Positions 33,571 through 48,500 are shown, counted from the first letter of the stretch. The stretch is DNA of 64,000 bases from Nectonema munidae (GCA_030549495.1 JAUIRK010000920.1:868001-932000), one strand, 5' to 3'. Notes: a model not told the origin generated them from the letters alone. Numbers and translations: made by a program.

Positions 33571-36500
33571 ATGACTGTCTCGAATTTAAAAGCACTTCTC
33601 TCATTTTTGTTCATTATTGGTAAGCTTCAATTATTTCCAAGTTTTATATCATCTAGCCTATCAATAACTTTAAAGAATACTTTTTCTGTTCCAAACTTTT
33701 CAAAGGAATTCAGATACAAGTATACAACTCTTGAATAAAGGAATGCATGCTACCCGCAGCTATCCTCAATATTTATGCTACAAAAGTTTTAACGATTATT
33801 TTTAAAAGACTCAAATCTAATTTATACAAAAATATATCAAAAAAGCTTTACAAGTGGATAAACACTGATCTATTAACGTCATATCCAAACTGTTGTTGAT
33901 GCAAAATATTTATGATGGGCTGGGGCATTTGTTAAACCATTTGTTGATTGAAATACCACATTGTTAGATACCTTTTTTAAATACCCTTGAAATAGTAAAT
34001 TTAACTGCTTTGAAAACCAATATAGTAAATTCTGCTTATGAAACTCTTTTTCAGACTAATAATAGAAAAAATTAGGTATATGCTCGTAGATAATATTTCA
34101 GGACCAGAGGCCTATCCAGAGATTTTCTTATATCTTAATTTTCCATCCAATGTGATAGATTTAATATTATTCAAATTAACAATTTTTATTTTTCATTCTT
34201 TGATGAAAATTCATTTTTTCAAAATGATCTTCAATCAAAAGAGGATTAAAAGGGGTTGCAATTTTCTCTTTCTCATTTCATCCCAAAATTTACCTTTTTA
34301 CTCTTCCTGTTATGTCGGGTTTTGGACTTTTGGTATAATTCTTCCCAAACTCCTTCAATTGTTTTGATCATATGTTAATTGTTTTTTAGTTATGTGTGCT
34401 TCCGAACATGCGCTGGATGAAATCGATTATCCTAAAAAAGTAACAACGCTTGATGGATCCGAGGTGGACATTTGTGAACCAGGATTTACATTAATCGAAG
34501 GGCGTTGTATGGGTAAGTAGTTGATTTCGTCTCACCCCATAAGCAAATTTTGATTTGGTCATCTTTAAAGTAATGGAAGAATGTTCTATGAGTGATTCTA
34601 AATCTGTTTTCGATGTTGCAAACTCACACTGCGTGCAAAATGAGGAAGTTTTATATCTTGCTTGTGATCCTGGTTATCAAATGCATGGAGGTGTCTGTAT
34701 TGGTAAATCTTTTCTCTTCTTACTTTTACATGAAAGATTCATTTTTTTCGCACAGCGGTTTGCCAACTTACATTTGCGTGCCAAGTAGTGTTAAAACACC
34801 GGTTCTGAATCCAGGGTACCCTACCGGTTCTTGTATAAAATGATCGTACCGAGAATCAACCGGTTCTATCTTTGAAAATTTTAGATTGAAAATTTTAGCA
34901 GAAATTTTAAATTAAATTTTAATAATTATATTAATTATTACTAGCTTTTAAATTCTTTAAAAAATTTTAATTTTGAAAAAAAGATATTGTAAGTGAAAAA
35001 ATTGAAAAACTTTATTCTGATTTATTGAGAATGAAGCCCCTACAGTTACTGAATCAAAAAGATCTTTTTTTACCCCTTCAAATAAATTTAAAAAGTTGTG
35101 AATAAAAATAAATAATAATCGTATTTTTGTTCCAATTTTTGTATTTAATTTTTTTTTCGATTATGCCAAATAATGTCAAAAAAAATGTAAATAAATGTCA
35201 AATAAAAATAGTAATCATGCAAAAAAAAATTAAATATTTTTGGAACCGAAACCAGTTCTTGAAGCTCAGTACTCAATCCAAAACTAGTGTCAAGCACACG
35301 TGCGTCATTACTGGGAGAATGTGGACGTAATAAGGGAGATAATAAAATCATTTAATTTGTTTATTACTAGTATAAAATGAAGACTTCAAGGAGATTCAAG
35401 CAAACTTCCTTCTCTAACATAAAAAAACATCTTTTGAACACGTTCTAATGAATGGGGACACTCAGTGCCGGATCTACGAAGTGCGGGGCCTGTAGCAGAT
35501 CGATTAAATTTACAAATGATAGTCAGGAAGTAAAAAATATTTAATAAAATTGATCTAGATTCTACAAAAAAGATAAAACCACAAAATTCAAGATCAAAAA
35601 TTTATTTTAAGGAGGAAATAAAAAAAAAGAATTCAAGAAAACTTTAATGGTTTTTTGGGCGCATTTTTCAAGTAAGCTCGGGGTCCTTGTAAAGCGCGGG
35701 GCCTGTAGCAGCTGCTACATCTGCTACTATGTTAATCCGGCACTGGGGACACTACTATCGAAAAATAAGGGCAAATTATGAAATCAGTTGGTTAACACAC
35801 AAGATTTAAAAACCTGTTTTGATGTCTAAGTATGCTAATAATAATTAGGTATAAACATATATATCATGCCCAACATACATGCATGCATGATGGCGTAAGT
35901 TGCCTTTTATCTTTTACATCTCAAGCATTCATGAATTATATCTTTTAGCATTGACAAACAAAAAATTGAGGGTATTTTTGTTCTCACTTTTTCACTCTGT
36001 AAATATTTCTTTAACTCTAAAAATGAGAACTTATTAGATTCTTAGAAAACACGAAGCATTCAATGTTCTTTCAGAAATATTTGAAAAAATATTTGAAATA
36101 AAAATTGTGCAGCAGGAAAAGCTCTTCGCCTTTAAATACTTGATAGTTTTAATAAACTAGATATAACGATTACTCCTAGATGTATCTTCACAAATCTTAA
36201 ATTTCGTCTTCAATTCATGACATCCAAATGATTTGAAAAATTTATTTTTATAATTTTTCCATATATTCGTAACTATTTCTTCTCGTGTATGGAATCTTCC
36301 TTTTTTCTATTGGCTGAACATCCTAATTTTTCATATTGCTATTTTATTCCTTTTTATATATTCTAAATTAATTTTATATGGGATGATAAGTTTGATATTT
36401 TTCGAAAATTTTGTAAAGGTAAACATTTTTTTCCTAATTTTTTCACTGTAGTATGTTTAGATATCAGGTATATTTTATGAATATGAAAAAATTTGAAAAA

Positions 36501-39500
36501 AAAATTATTCTTCATTTTATGCGCTAAAATATAGTGAAAATGGCAAAATTGTACATATTGTTCAAGGCGTTATAAAAAAAATTTTGAACTTTTTTAAAAA
36601 CCAAAAATAATTGAAAAATGTAGGTAAAAGGATGCTCTTTAAGTTAGGCATGGTTTAAATATTAAAAAAAGAAATTGTCGCATAAAGTTTTGTTTCAAAA
36701 TTAACATTTGTAAATTTTGACAGAAAAATTAAAAAAAAATTGTTAAAATCAAAAAAATATATATCAAAAATAAATATTTTTCAAAATTTTAAAATTCTAA
36801 AATAAAACTTAAACAATTTTGAATAAGATCGTGTAAAAAATAGAAAAAATATTTTTATTTTGTTTTAAAAAAATTCGGTCAAAATGTCAATTTTTGAAAA
36901 TGGGAACCTTTTTTATAAAAAATTGAAAAAAAAAGAAATTTTTTTTCCAAAAAATCATTTATTTATAAAAGTACTTTAATTGACAAGAAATTTTTTCAAA
37001 ATTATTTAAACATCTCGTGGGAATTAAAAATATGATAAAATTTTGGGTTGAGGTACGGGTCATTGAACTTACTCTCGGGTCAATTTACTAGCACCACGTG
37101 ATAGCGCTACCGAAATGAGGTAGGTAAACCTTTTATAGCTTGCATAAATCTTTATTAATCTAAAAGTAATTTGTCTTTGAATCAAAAAAGTAAAAAAAAA
37201 GTGAATGGGAGGCACATATGGAATTTCATTTATAAAAATGTTTTCTTACATTTTGAAAACGCTTACAAAATTTACATTATATACACTAAGAAACGAAATA
37301 TTAATAATTATACAATGCAAAATGCGTCCTTTAATTTTATATCATTTCATCAAAATAAAGTTCAAAGATTTATTACTCAAAAAAAATAAAATACAATAAA
37401 GGTAAATGCCCTCTAAATCCTAACCTTGATAAGTATTACATAAACATTTCAACCAATCAGATTGTTTTCATGAAATAAACCGCAATTTCAAAGTTAAGTG
37501 TTTTGAACTTTAGTGTAGAATTTTTGAAATGGTGCTTTCAATATGTATGTTAAATATTTTTTGAAATTTTTATTTTAAGTATGTTTATTCAGTATTTTAC
37601 GATTTTTATATTAAATATATAATAAGGTCTGGTAAGTTGTTGTTGTTGTTGTTGTTAGCCCCTAGATTATACTATCTTTATATGAGTATAATCTATCAGT
37701 TCAAAACAAAGCTGAGAGAGTATTTCCATAAAAGCCACAACTTATAAAAATTTGGTAAGTTGTCTCTACGGGTTCTTGCCAGACCTCTGATTGTTTATAT
37801 AAGAATATACAAATTGTTGAATAGTTTTGTATTTAATTGTTTGCTTGTTATATGAATTGATTTATTTTTTAGTTATTGTTTATCACAATGAAACACCATT
37901 TTTGTTTTAGTGAATTTTTTGATTGAATATGTTCTATTACACGATAAAAAAGAAGAAAAAACATATATTTCATATTTTAAATCGTTAATTTGATACTATT
38001 TTATTTTATAAAACAAAGAAAATTGTTTATCTTTTTAAAAGCCCACAGATTTTCTGTTCTTTCTTCGATGAAGAGGTTATGTTTTCCTGACCAAACTCCA
38101 GACGTAATCGCCCATCATATGCTCATTATACTGGCCTTGATAGCGCTTTTCAAATTCCATGACATCTTGGTGGAAGCGTTCACCCTGCTCTTCAGAGTAC
38201 TTTCCCATATTGTATTTGAAAAAATCCAAATGCAAATGTAACATGTGTAACTTAAGAGACATTCGACATCCCATTTCTTTGTAGGACTTAATAAGATGGT
38301 TGACAAGTTCGCGGTAATTTTCTTCTTTTTTGTTACCTAAAAAACCCTTAACAACAGCAACAAAACAAAACCAAGCATTTTTCTCAGACATCAACAAGGT
38401 TTCCAAAAACTTTGAGTCTTTCATTAGTTTTCTAATTTGAGGCCCAACAAATACTCCTGCTTTTATTTTAGCCTCCAACAACTTTGGAAATACGGCTTTT
38501 AATTACTCGAAGGCAAGAGATTTTGATCTAGTGCTTTCACAAATTGTTTTATTAGCCAAAGTTTGATGTGGGGAGGAGGCATCAAAATCTTTTCCTGCTT
38601 AACCAACGGTTGCCACTTGACGTTTTTTCACCTATAAAGAAGTCCGTTCTCAAAGGCCAGTTTTTGTTTCATAATGGTTTTTTGTATCTCGACTATCCCA
38701 GTAGCAGAGAAAACAGGGATAATTTATAAAACCGCTGTGTAAACCTGTTAAAAAGCTAATCATCTTGAAATCCCCAATCAATTCCCAACTATGTTCATCA
38801 TACTTGACTAATTGGACTAGGCGTTTCACATTTTCATAGCCTTCTCTTAAATGAACAGAGTGAGCAATAGGAATGTTTGCGTACATTCCACCATTATGCA
38901 GCAGAACCGCCTTTAAGCTTCGATTTGAACTGTCCACAAACAAGCAATTTAATTTCTTCAAGCAAAGCTTTAATATTATGGCAAATGGGAAATTTTTCTT
39001 CCAGTGTGAAATACTGTGAAAATATGAGATGTCTTTGTCTCTGATTTGTCATTCTGCATTTCTCGTCCATCAAGTTCCACTGTTTCAACTTGATGTCAGT
39101 AACTCTGCTTTTGATTTTGTAAGTTCAAGATCTCTAATCAGATCATTGAGTTCTTCTTGGTTGGGAAAATGTGGAGTAGTCTGGGTATCATTTAAAACAA
39201 AGTCATCGTTGTTTAAATCCTCTGCTTCGCTACTGGAACTTGTACACGTATTTTTGCAATCACGAGAGGAGGGTCAGGGACTGGAATCTCTTTACTGGTC
39301 GGAGAGATGATGGCAGATCAGGGTAATCAAACAAATCAGCCTTTTTCCTTCTTCGATGTAACGTCACTTCTACCGTACAAAATTATCAGTTATTTGTGTG
39401 ATCTGTTGGTTCTCGCCAGATTCGTGACACGCCAAATTTTAGTTTCTTTCATTTCCTCTGTACGATGACTCCATATCAGATCGACAGTTTCCACAAACAA

Positions 39501-42500
39501 CATGTGGTGCCCAACTTTTGTCTTGCTCTCCTACTTCAACGCCAATGTACGCCTTGTAAGCAGAACAGAAGAGATTCCCTTCAACGATGCTGTACTTGAC
39601 TGACTTAGCATTTAATAAATACTCCACAGACATAACAAAAGTTGTTAGGATGATGTTTACACCGACCTCTAACATGAGACATTTAACGAACAACAATTAA
39701 AAGAAAAAAAATAAACTTCATGATGTGATTTTTTATTAACATGACGATAATGAAATGTCTGACTTCTGGAAAGCGTATTGATAGATGTTTCAAGTGTAAT
39801 TTATAGTTTCGGTAATTACTTCAAGAAATATCGCAGCCATTTTTAAAATAACGATTAGTCAAAAACCTGATAATTTTTTTCATCTTATGACCTAATAAAA
39901 AATAAACAAACAAAAAATTGACTCAAACAATTTTTTTTACATTGTGTCGAATAGCTTAGCCATAATTAGCAATTTAAATCAATTAATTTGTGATTAGTTG
40001 CAGTCAGGTCGTTTAAATAGGTTTGTTCATTACTTGGTTAGGTATAAGCCAATCAAATCATTTGGAAATTTTTTAATGAATTTGTTGAAAAGTTTTTTGA
40101 ACATGTTTATAATTCTATAATATATTTATATAATTACATTGTGGGAAGAAGTATAAAGGCATTTTTATGTATGCTTCATTGTTAAAAACTTTAATAATTC
40201 ACACAAAGTTATGGACTAAAATTTTCATTTGTATGTTTAATGGAGATGCAGGCCCGTAGCCAGAAAAATTTTTTTTTTCTAACATATTTTTTAATTCACA
40301 AACAAAAAGTATAAAAAAATTGTTAGTTTATAATTTCAACTTTTAATAGTTTTATGGGTGAGAACAATAAATTTTTACAGTTTTTACCTTTATTCAAACA
40401 TATACATTAATTAATTCAATGGTTCAAGCTTCGACTTGCTTGAGCTAAGCATTGAGCTTCTCTGAGGGTTATCGATGTTGGCCAAAATTGAAAAAGGTGA
40501 TTCACACATAGCAGTGTAGTATGGAAATGAAGCTAAAGTTGACACTAATTTATATGTATCAGAAAAAGCTTCTTTTTGCTCATAGAGAGCTCCCAGAATC
40601 TCACATACGGTTTCTTTTCAGATAATCATTAACGACTGCTAGTTCAGCAGCTGATGGAAGTTCAATGAGTTCATCAAGAGTCTGAAGAACTTCAATGTTA
40701 AAGTACTCTGTGTATCTTGGGCTTACTATAGAAAATATTGCTCCATAGAGTAATGAATTCTCAGTAAACCGTCTTTCGTATTCTACTAATACATGGTCAA
40801 TTGCTTCATAGAAAGTTCGCTTGAGGGCTTGATTAATATCTTCTGAGTCTCTTTGACCTGTGCTGTTTGTGACAATAGCATCAAGTAATCGAACACTCAA
40901 CATAATCTTTCTTTTTTGATGTAGCGTCTCTGACTTTTCTGCACTACAAAGCATACTTTGTGAAAGCTTACGTAGTTCCTCAAAAGTTTCATTTCACAAA
41001 TTTTTGAGCTGATTATAGACCCTATCTGATACCTCCATAGTTGATATTAGATTAGAGGTTTGATGAGACTGAGAATCCTTTCAAGCAAAAGAGCTGTAAT
41101 GTAAACTTTATACTTGATAGCTTCTGCTATGATTTCACCTCTATAGTACTTGTAGAGTTAAAGTAATTGTAGTTAACGCTTCGATTATATGTGAAAATTC
41201 AGAAATGATAACTTTTGTGTTTTCATAGTGGTCAGAACATCTCTCTTCAAGTAATATTTTTTAGGATTTCCGTTGATAATGATTTCCAACTTTGGGACGA
41301 CGAATAGACATACAATGCTATACATTGATCACAAAAATCCTTCAGAATTTATTCTCTCTAAATGTGTCAATCACAACTAAAAGAAGGCGATGATTAAGGC
41401 AGTGAATATATGGACTTTTTTCTTGCTAATTGTTGTTGTATATTAAACAGCTTGAACTCCACCTTCACAACCGCTCATGACATTCGCTCCATCGTTACAT
41501 TGTGATATAAGTTTTGAGCAATTGATCTCCGACTCTTTTAAAACATCTATGTATTTGAGAACCAATGCATTAGCATCAAGCTCATCGTGCTCTAAGGTGA
41601 TCATATCCAACAAAGGGTCAAAAATTTTGTCGTTTTTAACATAACGGAGACGGATATAAATATTTGTCGTATTCGATTTGTCTCTCGTTCTATCCAAAAG
41701 AGAGTAGCGTCCCGAATCAAACTCTTTGACATCTCTGGCAACCGGATCTTAAACCATACTGTGTAGAGTGGCGATGATTTAATTTTGTAGTTGCGGCGGT
41801 GTGTACGTCGCATTTTGAGGAATGCAAGTGTTAATAATTTGCTTCAAATGATGGTCTTTTTCTATGGTGTATTCGAAAAGATTATTGAAGAGCCCCTCTT
41901 CTTTTGATACATTTTCATCGAAAGTTCCTCTGAATGCCAACTGATTAGCCACTAGAAATTTGATTACATCAACTATTGATTGTATGTAATATCTATTTTA
42001 CCTATCACATTTTTAAATATCAAAGTCGACAGCGAACTATCTTTTTCATTTGGGGTTTTTCTTTCTTTCCATGCTGCCATAGAACTGATATGTGGTGAAG
42101 AAGTTTCGTGCTTATTAAACCTCTATCCCGTTTGTTAGCCTTTTTCCAGTTGAAGTACCCACGTATTGTGAAAACCATGTCTTTTTGACAAAAACTCTGC
42201 ACCGATTGAAAATTGATGATGGGACATGATCGTGTATCTTTGTTTAGAACACATGATTAGGTCCTTCTTTGCTTTCACAACATGTTTCACTAACAATCTT
42301 TTCCCTGCTAACACCCTTTTTGACATATTTTTTAATTATAAAAAATGGAAATTCAATGGTGCCTGGGCTGTGCATTTCAACTTTTTTTTTATATAAAACC
42401 GAGCAAATTATATTTTTTTATATAAAACTCCTATAATTTAACGCTAACTTCTGCATACGTTCACGACGCTAACTTTTATAATTTGTCATTAAAACTGAAA

Positions 42501-45500
42501 GTGAATGTTACTATTTCAACCACTTTAAATATTACTCGTAGCTTGGCCAAGAATAAGACAAATATTAAAAATAAAGATGCCTTTTTATGAAAGTTGTTTC
42601 ATTCTCTAAAATGTTTTCACATTTTTTTCAGAATTAGAGAAGCAATCATGCACATATTTGCAACAAAGTTCAACGTGTTCGGGAAATTCAGAGTGTTTAC
42701 AAACAAAAACAGGATTCGTTTGCAATTGCAAAGGAGAATATCAATTGTATATTGATGGATCTTGCGTAGGTAAAAAAGAAAATAAGCCTTTTTATTCCAA
42801 ATTTTATTTAATTAATTTAGATAAATGTGAGTTCCCGAATGGCAAAAAATGTGGACTTCATTCCCATTGCCATCGAGTAATCACAGAAAACCCTTGTCGC
42901 TGCTATAACAATATGGCAACACACGAAACAGAAAATTGCATAAGTGAGAACTTTTAACTTGGACTTTCATTGAATTTTTTTGTTTCTTAGAAAAAATGAT
43001 CTCTCCAAAATTCTCTATATCATGACAGTTTATGTCCAAATTTGTGAAGCCATTTTATTGTCATCACGAAATGAGAAGCATTTTTAATGAAATTTTTAAA
43101 CTACTCATCCTATAGTCTGGAAGAAACTGCTTACAAATTTAAATTCGATGAAAAAGAGAAAAATATTGAACAAATATTGTTTCCTAATGATACACAAAAA
43201 GTGTCATATTTAAAAACGTTATAGAATATTGAGCGGCATAAAATACGGTTTGCACAAACAACAAATTTGACTCTGTATTTCCTTTAGTATAAGGGTATAG
43301 CACCATTGCATACTTTTTTATGTTGAATGTCTTACTTGATACAACATACAAATGAGGAGACAATAGTGTAAAAATCTGATTCTTGCGCTATCATAACCAA
43401 ATATCAGAGTGTTCTACGTTATCTATTAAAGTTAAACAAGAGTAAAAGTATTCAAAAGTATAACTTTTATTTTATCTATACTAAATTTGACAATAAAATA
43501 TTTTTTAATTCTAACCTGTAATAATAAAAATTTACGTAAAGCAATGACATTACATTCCGTTATTAACCATCGGTAAGTTAAATTTGCAAAACTACGTATC
43601 TTGAAACTATGCTGAAGAATGGCTAAGAATAACTTCATGAAGTGTCAAAACTTCATACCGATTTTATCAACACTTTCATGCTAATCAATTTAACATATGA
43701 AGAGATGTAGATCAAATGCGAACAAGTAAGGTCGAGATCATCATCCTTAGAAGAAAATGGAAATGAGTTAGATAAGCGAAAAAGAGAAGAACTTCATGCT
43801 GTAAAAGTCTAAGTAAAAGAAAGTTAATGAAAACTTACGATACAAATTCTTGGGAAAATGTTTAAGTAAACAAATTTAAAATTTTTTATTTTAACTTTCA
43901 AAAAACTTTCCTTTAGAAAATCTTAAGGAAAAATGTAGAATTTGTTACATATTAATAATTTGGACTTTATCTTGTTTGGGTGGTTGGAAATATCCAAGCA
44001 CTTTCAGCCGTAAGGCTATATGCTCGCATTATGCTTAAGATGGTTAATCACAGTTTTTGTGAATTTGTTTTTAGAGTTGGGAGGCTTGGGGATCGAACCC
44101 CTGACCTTCAACTGTTAAGCTGAGAGGTACACCCTAACAAACATTGAGGCTCACTTTATCTTCTTAGTTAAATAAACTTTTCCAAAAAAATTATTGAAAA
44201 AATTCTTACTTTTAAATAAAACCAGAAAAGAAAAATACTTTAATTATTTTCTGCTAAAAATTTCAATCATACAAAAAAAAATTTGCTGAATTTATATCAC
44301 ATATGATAAAATTGATTTTGAAAAAAAGTGTGAAATATTTTCATACAAACATTGACTATTTTCATTTTAATTTTTTAATTTAATTTTTCAACTTATCAAT
44401 TAATTTTTTTATTTTATAATTATTTTAAAATGGAAAATTTATTATTTATAATTGTTTTTATAATTTTTCACATTAATATAAAAAACGTGAAAATGAAACG
44501 ATAAATTGAATAAAAAAATTAAAGAGATAAAAAAATTTAATTGTATACTTTGAATGTGAGCGTGATCGTTACGATTGAATGATCTTTTCCTTATTTTTAC
44601 GATAACAGATGTGACTACGGAAATCAAAGAAAATGAGGGTGCATTCATTCACAACTCTAATAGAATTAATACAACTATAACTCGTTATTTTTCGCATGCT
44701 TTCGACAGACGCTTTTATTTGCGTTTCTCGGGCGAAAGAAGAGCAAGGTCGGTGTGTTCGTTGACAGCGAGCTCGAAACTTTTCGCACGTCTTCGACACG
44801 TTTTCCATATGTTTGGCGTATCGAATTACCAAGAGCTAGAAATAGCAGTCTTCGATTTATATTTTCAGGAGTCTGTAACGGAAGCAAAAAAGGCATAATA
44901 TATTTTGAAGAAGAAGACTTTTATTGCGCGTGTGACTCTGGCAGTGCAAACGTGGATGACACATGCAAACGTAAAACTTTCTTCATCACTTTTCTCCTGA
45001 TCAATTATCCGAAATTTAGCGTTCTTGGAGCATTCCAAATCGTTCCTCAGTTCATTAAGAACATTTCCCGACGGCTCGACACAAATTCAATGGCGATCTG
45101 ATGCTAATGAGAATATATGGGCTGAATTGGTCAAAAGAAATGGAGAATTTCAAGCGAAAACGATAATTGAAGTTACCAATGCCAACTTCAAAGAATATAT
45201 CGATAACGAAAAAGATATTCCAATTGACGTGTTGAAATTGCAAGTTTTTCCGTCTTCTTTAGGACCAAAAGTGGAATATGATTTAAAATACACAGGAGAC
45301 CTACGTATTTTTTATATAATTATTTTCTATAGATTTGTTTGGTTTTGTAAGAAATTATGCCTTCATTTAAAAGTTAAAATTTTCAAGTTCGTACTGACTT
45401 ACATCAGTATGAAATTATCCATCAATTGAAAAATTATACTGTAAATACATAATCTTAATTTTTGTTTCAACAGATGCCTCATCTCCAAAAAAAACGTTTA

Positions 45501-48500
45501 ATGGCACAAAAATGGACAACAGACAATGTCCAGTTTTTAATTGAAATCAATAGAAATTGAATAAAGACGACTGATTTGACTGGTAGATAACGGGTAAATG
45601 GATACCGATAAACTGTAGGTTTTAAACATCTGTGGGAAGAAAAAAATATTTGATATACCTTCGACTAATTAAAATGAAATTGAAATAGGACATAATGTCA
45701 ACATGCTTTTTTTTCAAATTGAAATTTTGATGTGTAAACTAGATCACTTTTCTCTATATTTAAGTTTGAAATCAATGTTTCCACGAAATTTAATATCCCA
45801 TTTTCAAAAAAAGTTAACTCATCTAAAAATATATAATTACCCCTCCCTATAGAAAGATATAACTTCATAAAGGCCTAATCATGCATATACTTAGATTTGA
45901 ATAAAAGACTGTATTTTGACTGTTTTTAGGGTTAAAATGTTTTGATTGCATACCTACCCTAGAAGCAGCGCCCTACTCTAGAAGTTTCATCGAGTGTTAA
46001 AATGCATCGTCAGGATTCAAAAAATCTCCACAGTTTAAATTTAAGTCTTCGGAAATTTTCCGAAATGCTGTCCACCGATCCTTATGTGAGTTGGTTTTTC
46101 AGTTGGTTAGCTACTTCGTGGGTTACAAAGTTTGTTTGTAGCTGATTCATTAGTTTTTTCGTTATTTATAGAGTTGTTAGTTCTAATTTTTCTGTATAAT
46201 TTCAAATAGAACTAGATAGGTATAGTAAAGTAGATGCACTAGTGAAGCGAGTTGGGAATCTAACACGGGCGATTTGGTTGAATTGGCATGCTTGATCTAG
46301 GTTTGATGTTGAGATGAGTTGTATGTAAACTATTCAAGTTCCAAGTAAAGGATTACGAAACTTGTAGAAAAGATCAGTCATAAACAAGGAGACAATAACA
46401 TTTTCAAATATTCAATACAGACAAGTAGATAGTTCTTCATAAGTTCTAACATAACGGTTCCTCAATTGGTCCTCCAAGTACTCGTTTGTAAAAGGTGTTA
46501 TAAGGGAAGTATTCATTTTTGCAAAGTACGAAGGAAGGATTCACAACACTATGTTTAAGAAAAGGAGGAAATCATCGTTGTGGATTTTCACGAATACTGG
46601 GATATTCTACCGTCTTTTTCCAAATTATTCCTCCTGTCAAGAGGAGATTTTAGGATATCTTCAGACATTTCATTTCGAGCATCTGAAATATCAAATGAGT
46701 GAAGAAAAATATCAAAGGTCGTAAAAGACCACACTTGATGCCCAACATGCGACATGCTCCCCTTCCCTGTTTTAGAGCTTTGAGAATGAATGTCTTAAAA
46801 TAATTGCTTTAAATAAATAATTTACAATTAAGTCCTAAATTTTTTAAAATTCTTTTTTTGCAAAAACAAATCGTATTAAACATAAGTTTTATCTCTATTT
46901 ATAAAAATATTTGAAATTTTTATAATTTGAATCTTAATATATTTATAGAGCTTTTATATCTCCACAAATTTAATGTAAAAATATTCTACATTTTTATAGG
47001 GTGAAAAAGAGCAATATTTTTAGTATAATTTTTTTATTCCATTTTTGAAAAAGATATATTTTGTTTTTTTCACAAAGTTATTATAAATTGATTATATTTA
47101 AATATTTACTTTTCAATTAATGCGATTTTTTTCAATATTACTTCTATGACTAATTCCAAAACGATCAATTCATCATTAATGATTCATACTTGCTAAATCA
47201 TCGGAACCTTAAATAATTACGTGTTTCAAAATAAACGAAAAACGAAGAGGACCCAATTCGTATACATATATAAGCAGATAAAATACACGGGCCATCAGAA
47301 TGTTGAAAGTTGATAAGGGGGAGAATAGAGTGAAATAGTTTAGCAAACATGCTCTTATATATAACACAATAAAACTATTCTTAAATAATTTTGAAATTTC
47401 ATTTTTAGATATAGGAATTTATGAATTGAGGATTATTGAAGAAGGTTCAGAACAGATGTTAGCTGGTGCATTTCTTTCACCGACTACAGGAAAATGTCAC
47501 ATTAAAGATCAAGGTAAGAGAAAGTTTTATTTAACGTTTTGCTTATGACATTTTCATCACGATTTTTTGATATAAGCGATTTTATAATCATAAAGTATTT
47601 TGTTTTTGTTAAAGTCGTCTTAAAAAAAATCTATATTTAGTTGTTTTATTTTTTTAATCCACTTGAATCGAATGATTGTAAACATTTTGATTATTTTTAA
47701 ATTCACTTGCAAATTAATTTCTGTTTAGCTAAATGATAAAAATTAATAACTAACTAACTCTTTTAGAATTTAATCACAATTAAACTAACCTCTTATCGTT
47801 TGAGGTTGACTTTTAATTTAAATTCACTTGAAGCACCTTTTTCCAGTTGAATCCACTTAAATCATTAATTTAACCAGCGATAAGAGGTTCGTTTCTTCTT
47901 TACTCGATTATGCATTTCAAACACACTCTTTCTTTGTTCCGTGCAATTTCTTTGCATTTCAAACACATCCTTCTGTCCCAACTTTATATACTCTTATCTT
48001 TTTTATATGCTTTTTAAATATTATATTTTATAATAGTTTCCTTGAGAGAATCTGGTTTAGTCGTGCTAGGAAATTTGAAAACCCACATTTATTTAACACT
48101 CTGAGTGCCTAGAACCTATTTTTCAAGAACTTTTTTTAATCGTTGAAAGAAATATTTTCAAGGTGCAATGTTTTCGGAAATTAAATATTTTTCAGCCTTT
48201 AAGATAAATTTAATAACATTTTTTGAATTGAGATAATTCATTTTTTACTTGAAATTGTTTACGCAGGTTGTTTAGAACCCCTGAGTCAAACTATGAAAGG
48301 CAAATGGTTCGCATTTGTCTTAGATGTAGAGTGAATCACAAAATATTTAATGTTTCTATTTTTTTAGAATATTGCTTTTATTTTGTAACAAACATTTAAA
48401 CCTAATTTATTTTTGTCTCTGTTTGCTTTTATGTTGGGTATTTACTTTCGCAGTCTTGAAACAAATATTTTTTTGTCTTAAATCAAAATTATTTCAAGTG

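Noticed and set aside
34038-34367. 109-codon + strand ORF in intron 1 of the secreted gene
   Set aside because: Phe/Ile-rich AT-biased translation, no phase-compatible splice sites that improve the model; treated as intron.
44078-44154. Functional tRNA gene on the - strand
   Set aside because: Good T arm but no matching acceptor stem or clear anticodon stem; SINE head preferred.
44575-44898. 107-codon frame as an exon of the secreted gene
   Set aside because: Taking it would need an unusual donor and break phase 1; joining 42943 directly to 44869 keeps frame and Cys pattern. Kept as a finding, not as an exon.
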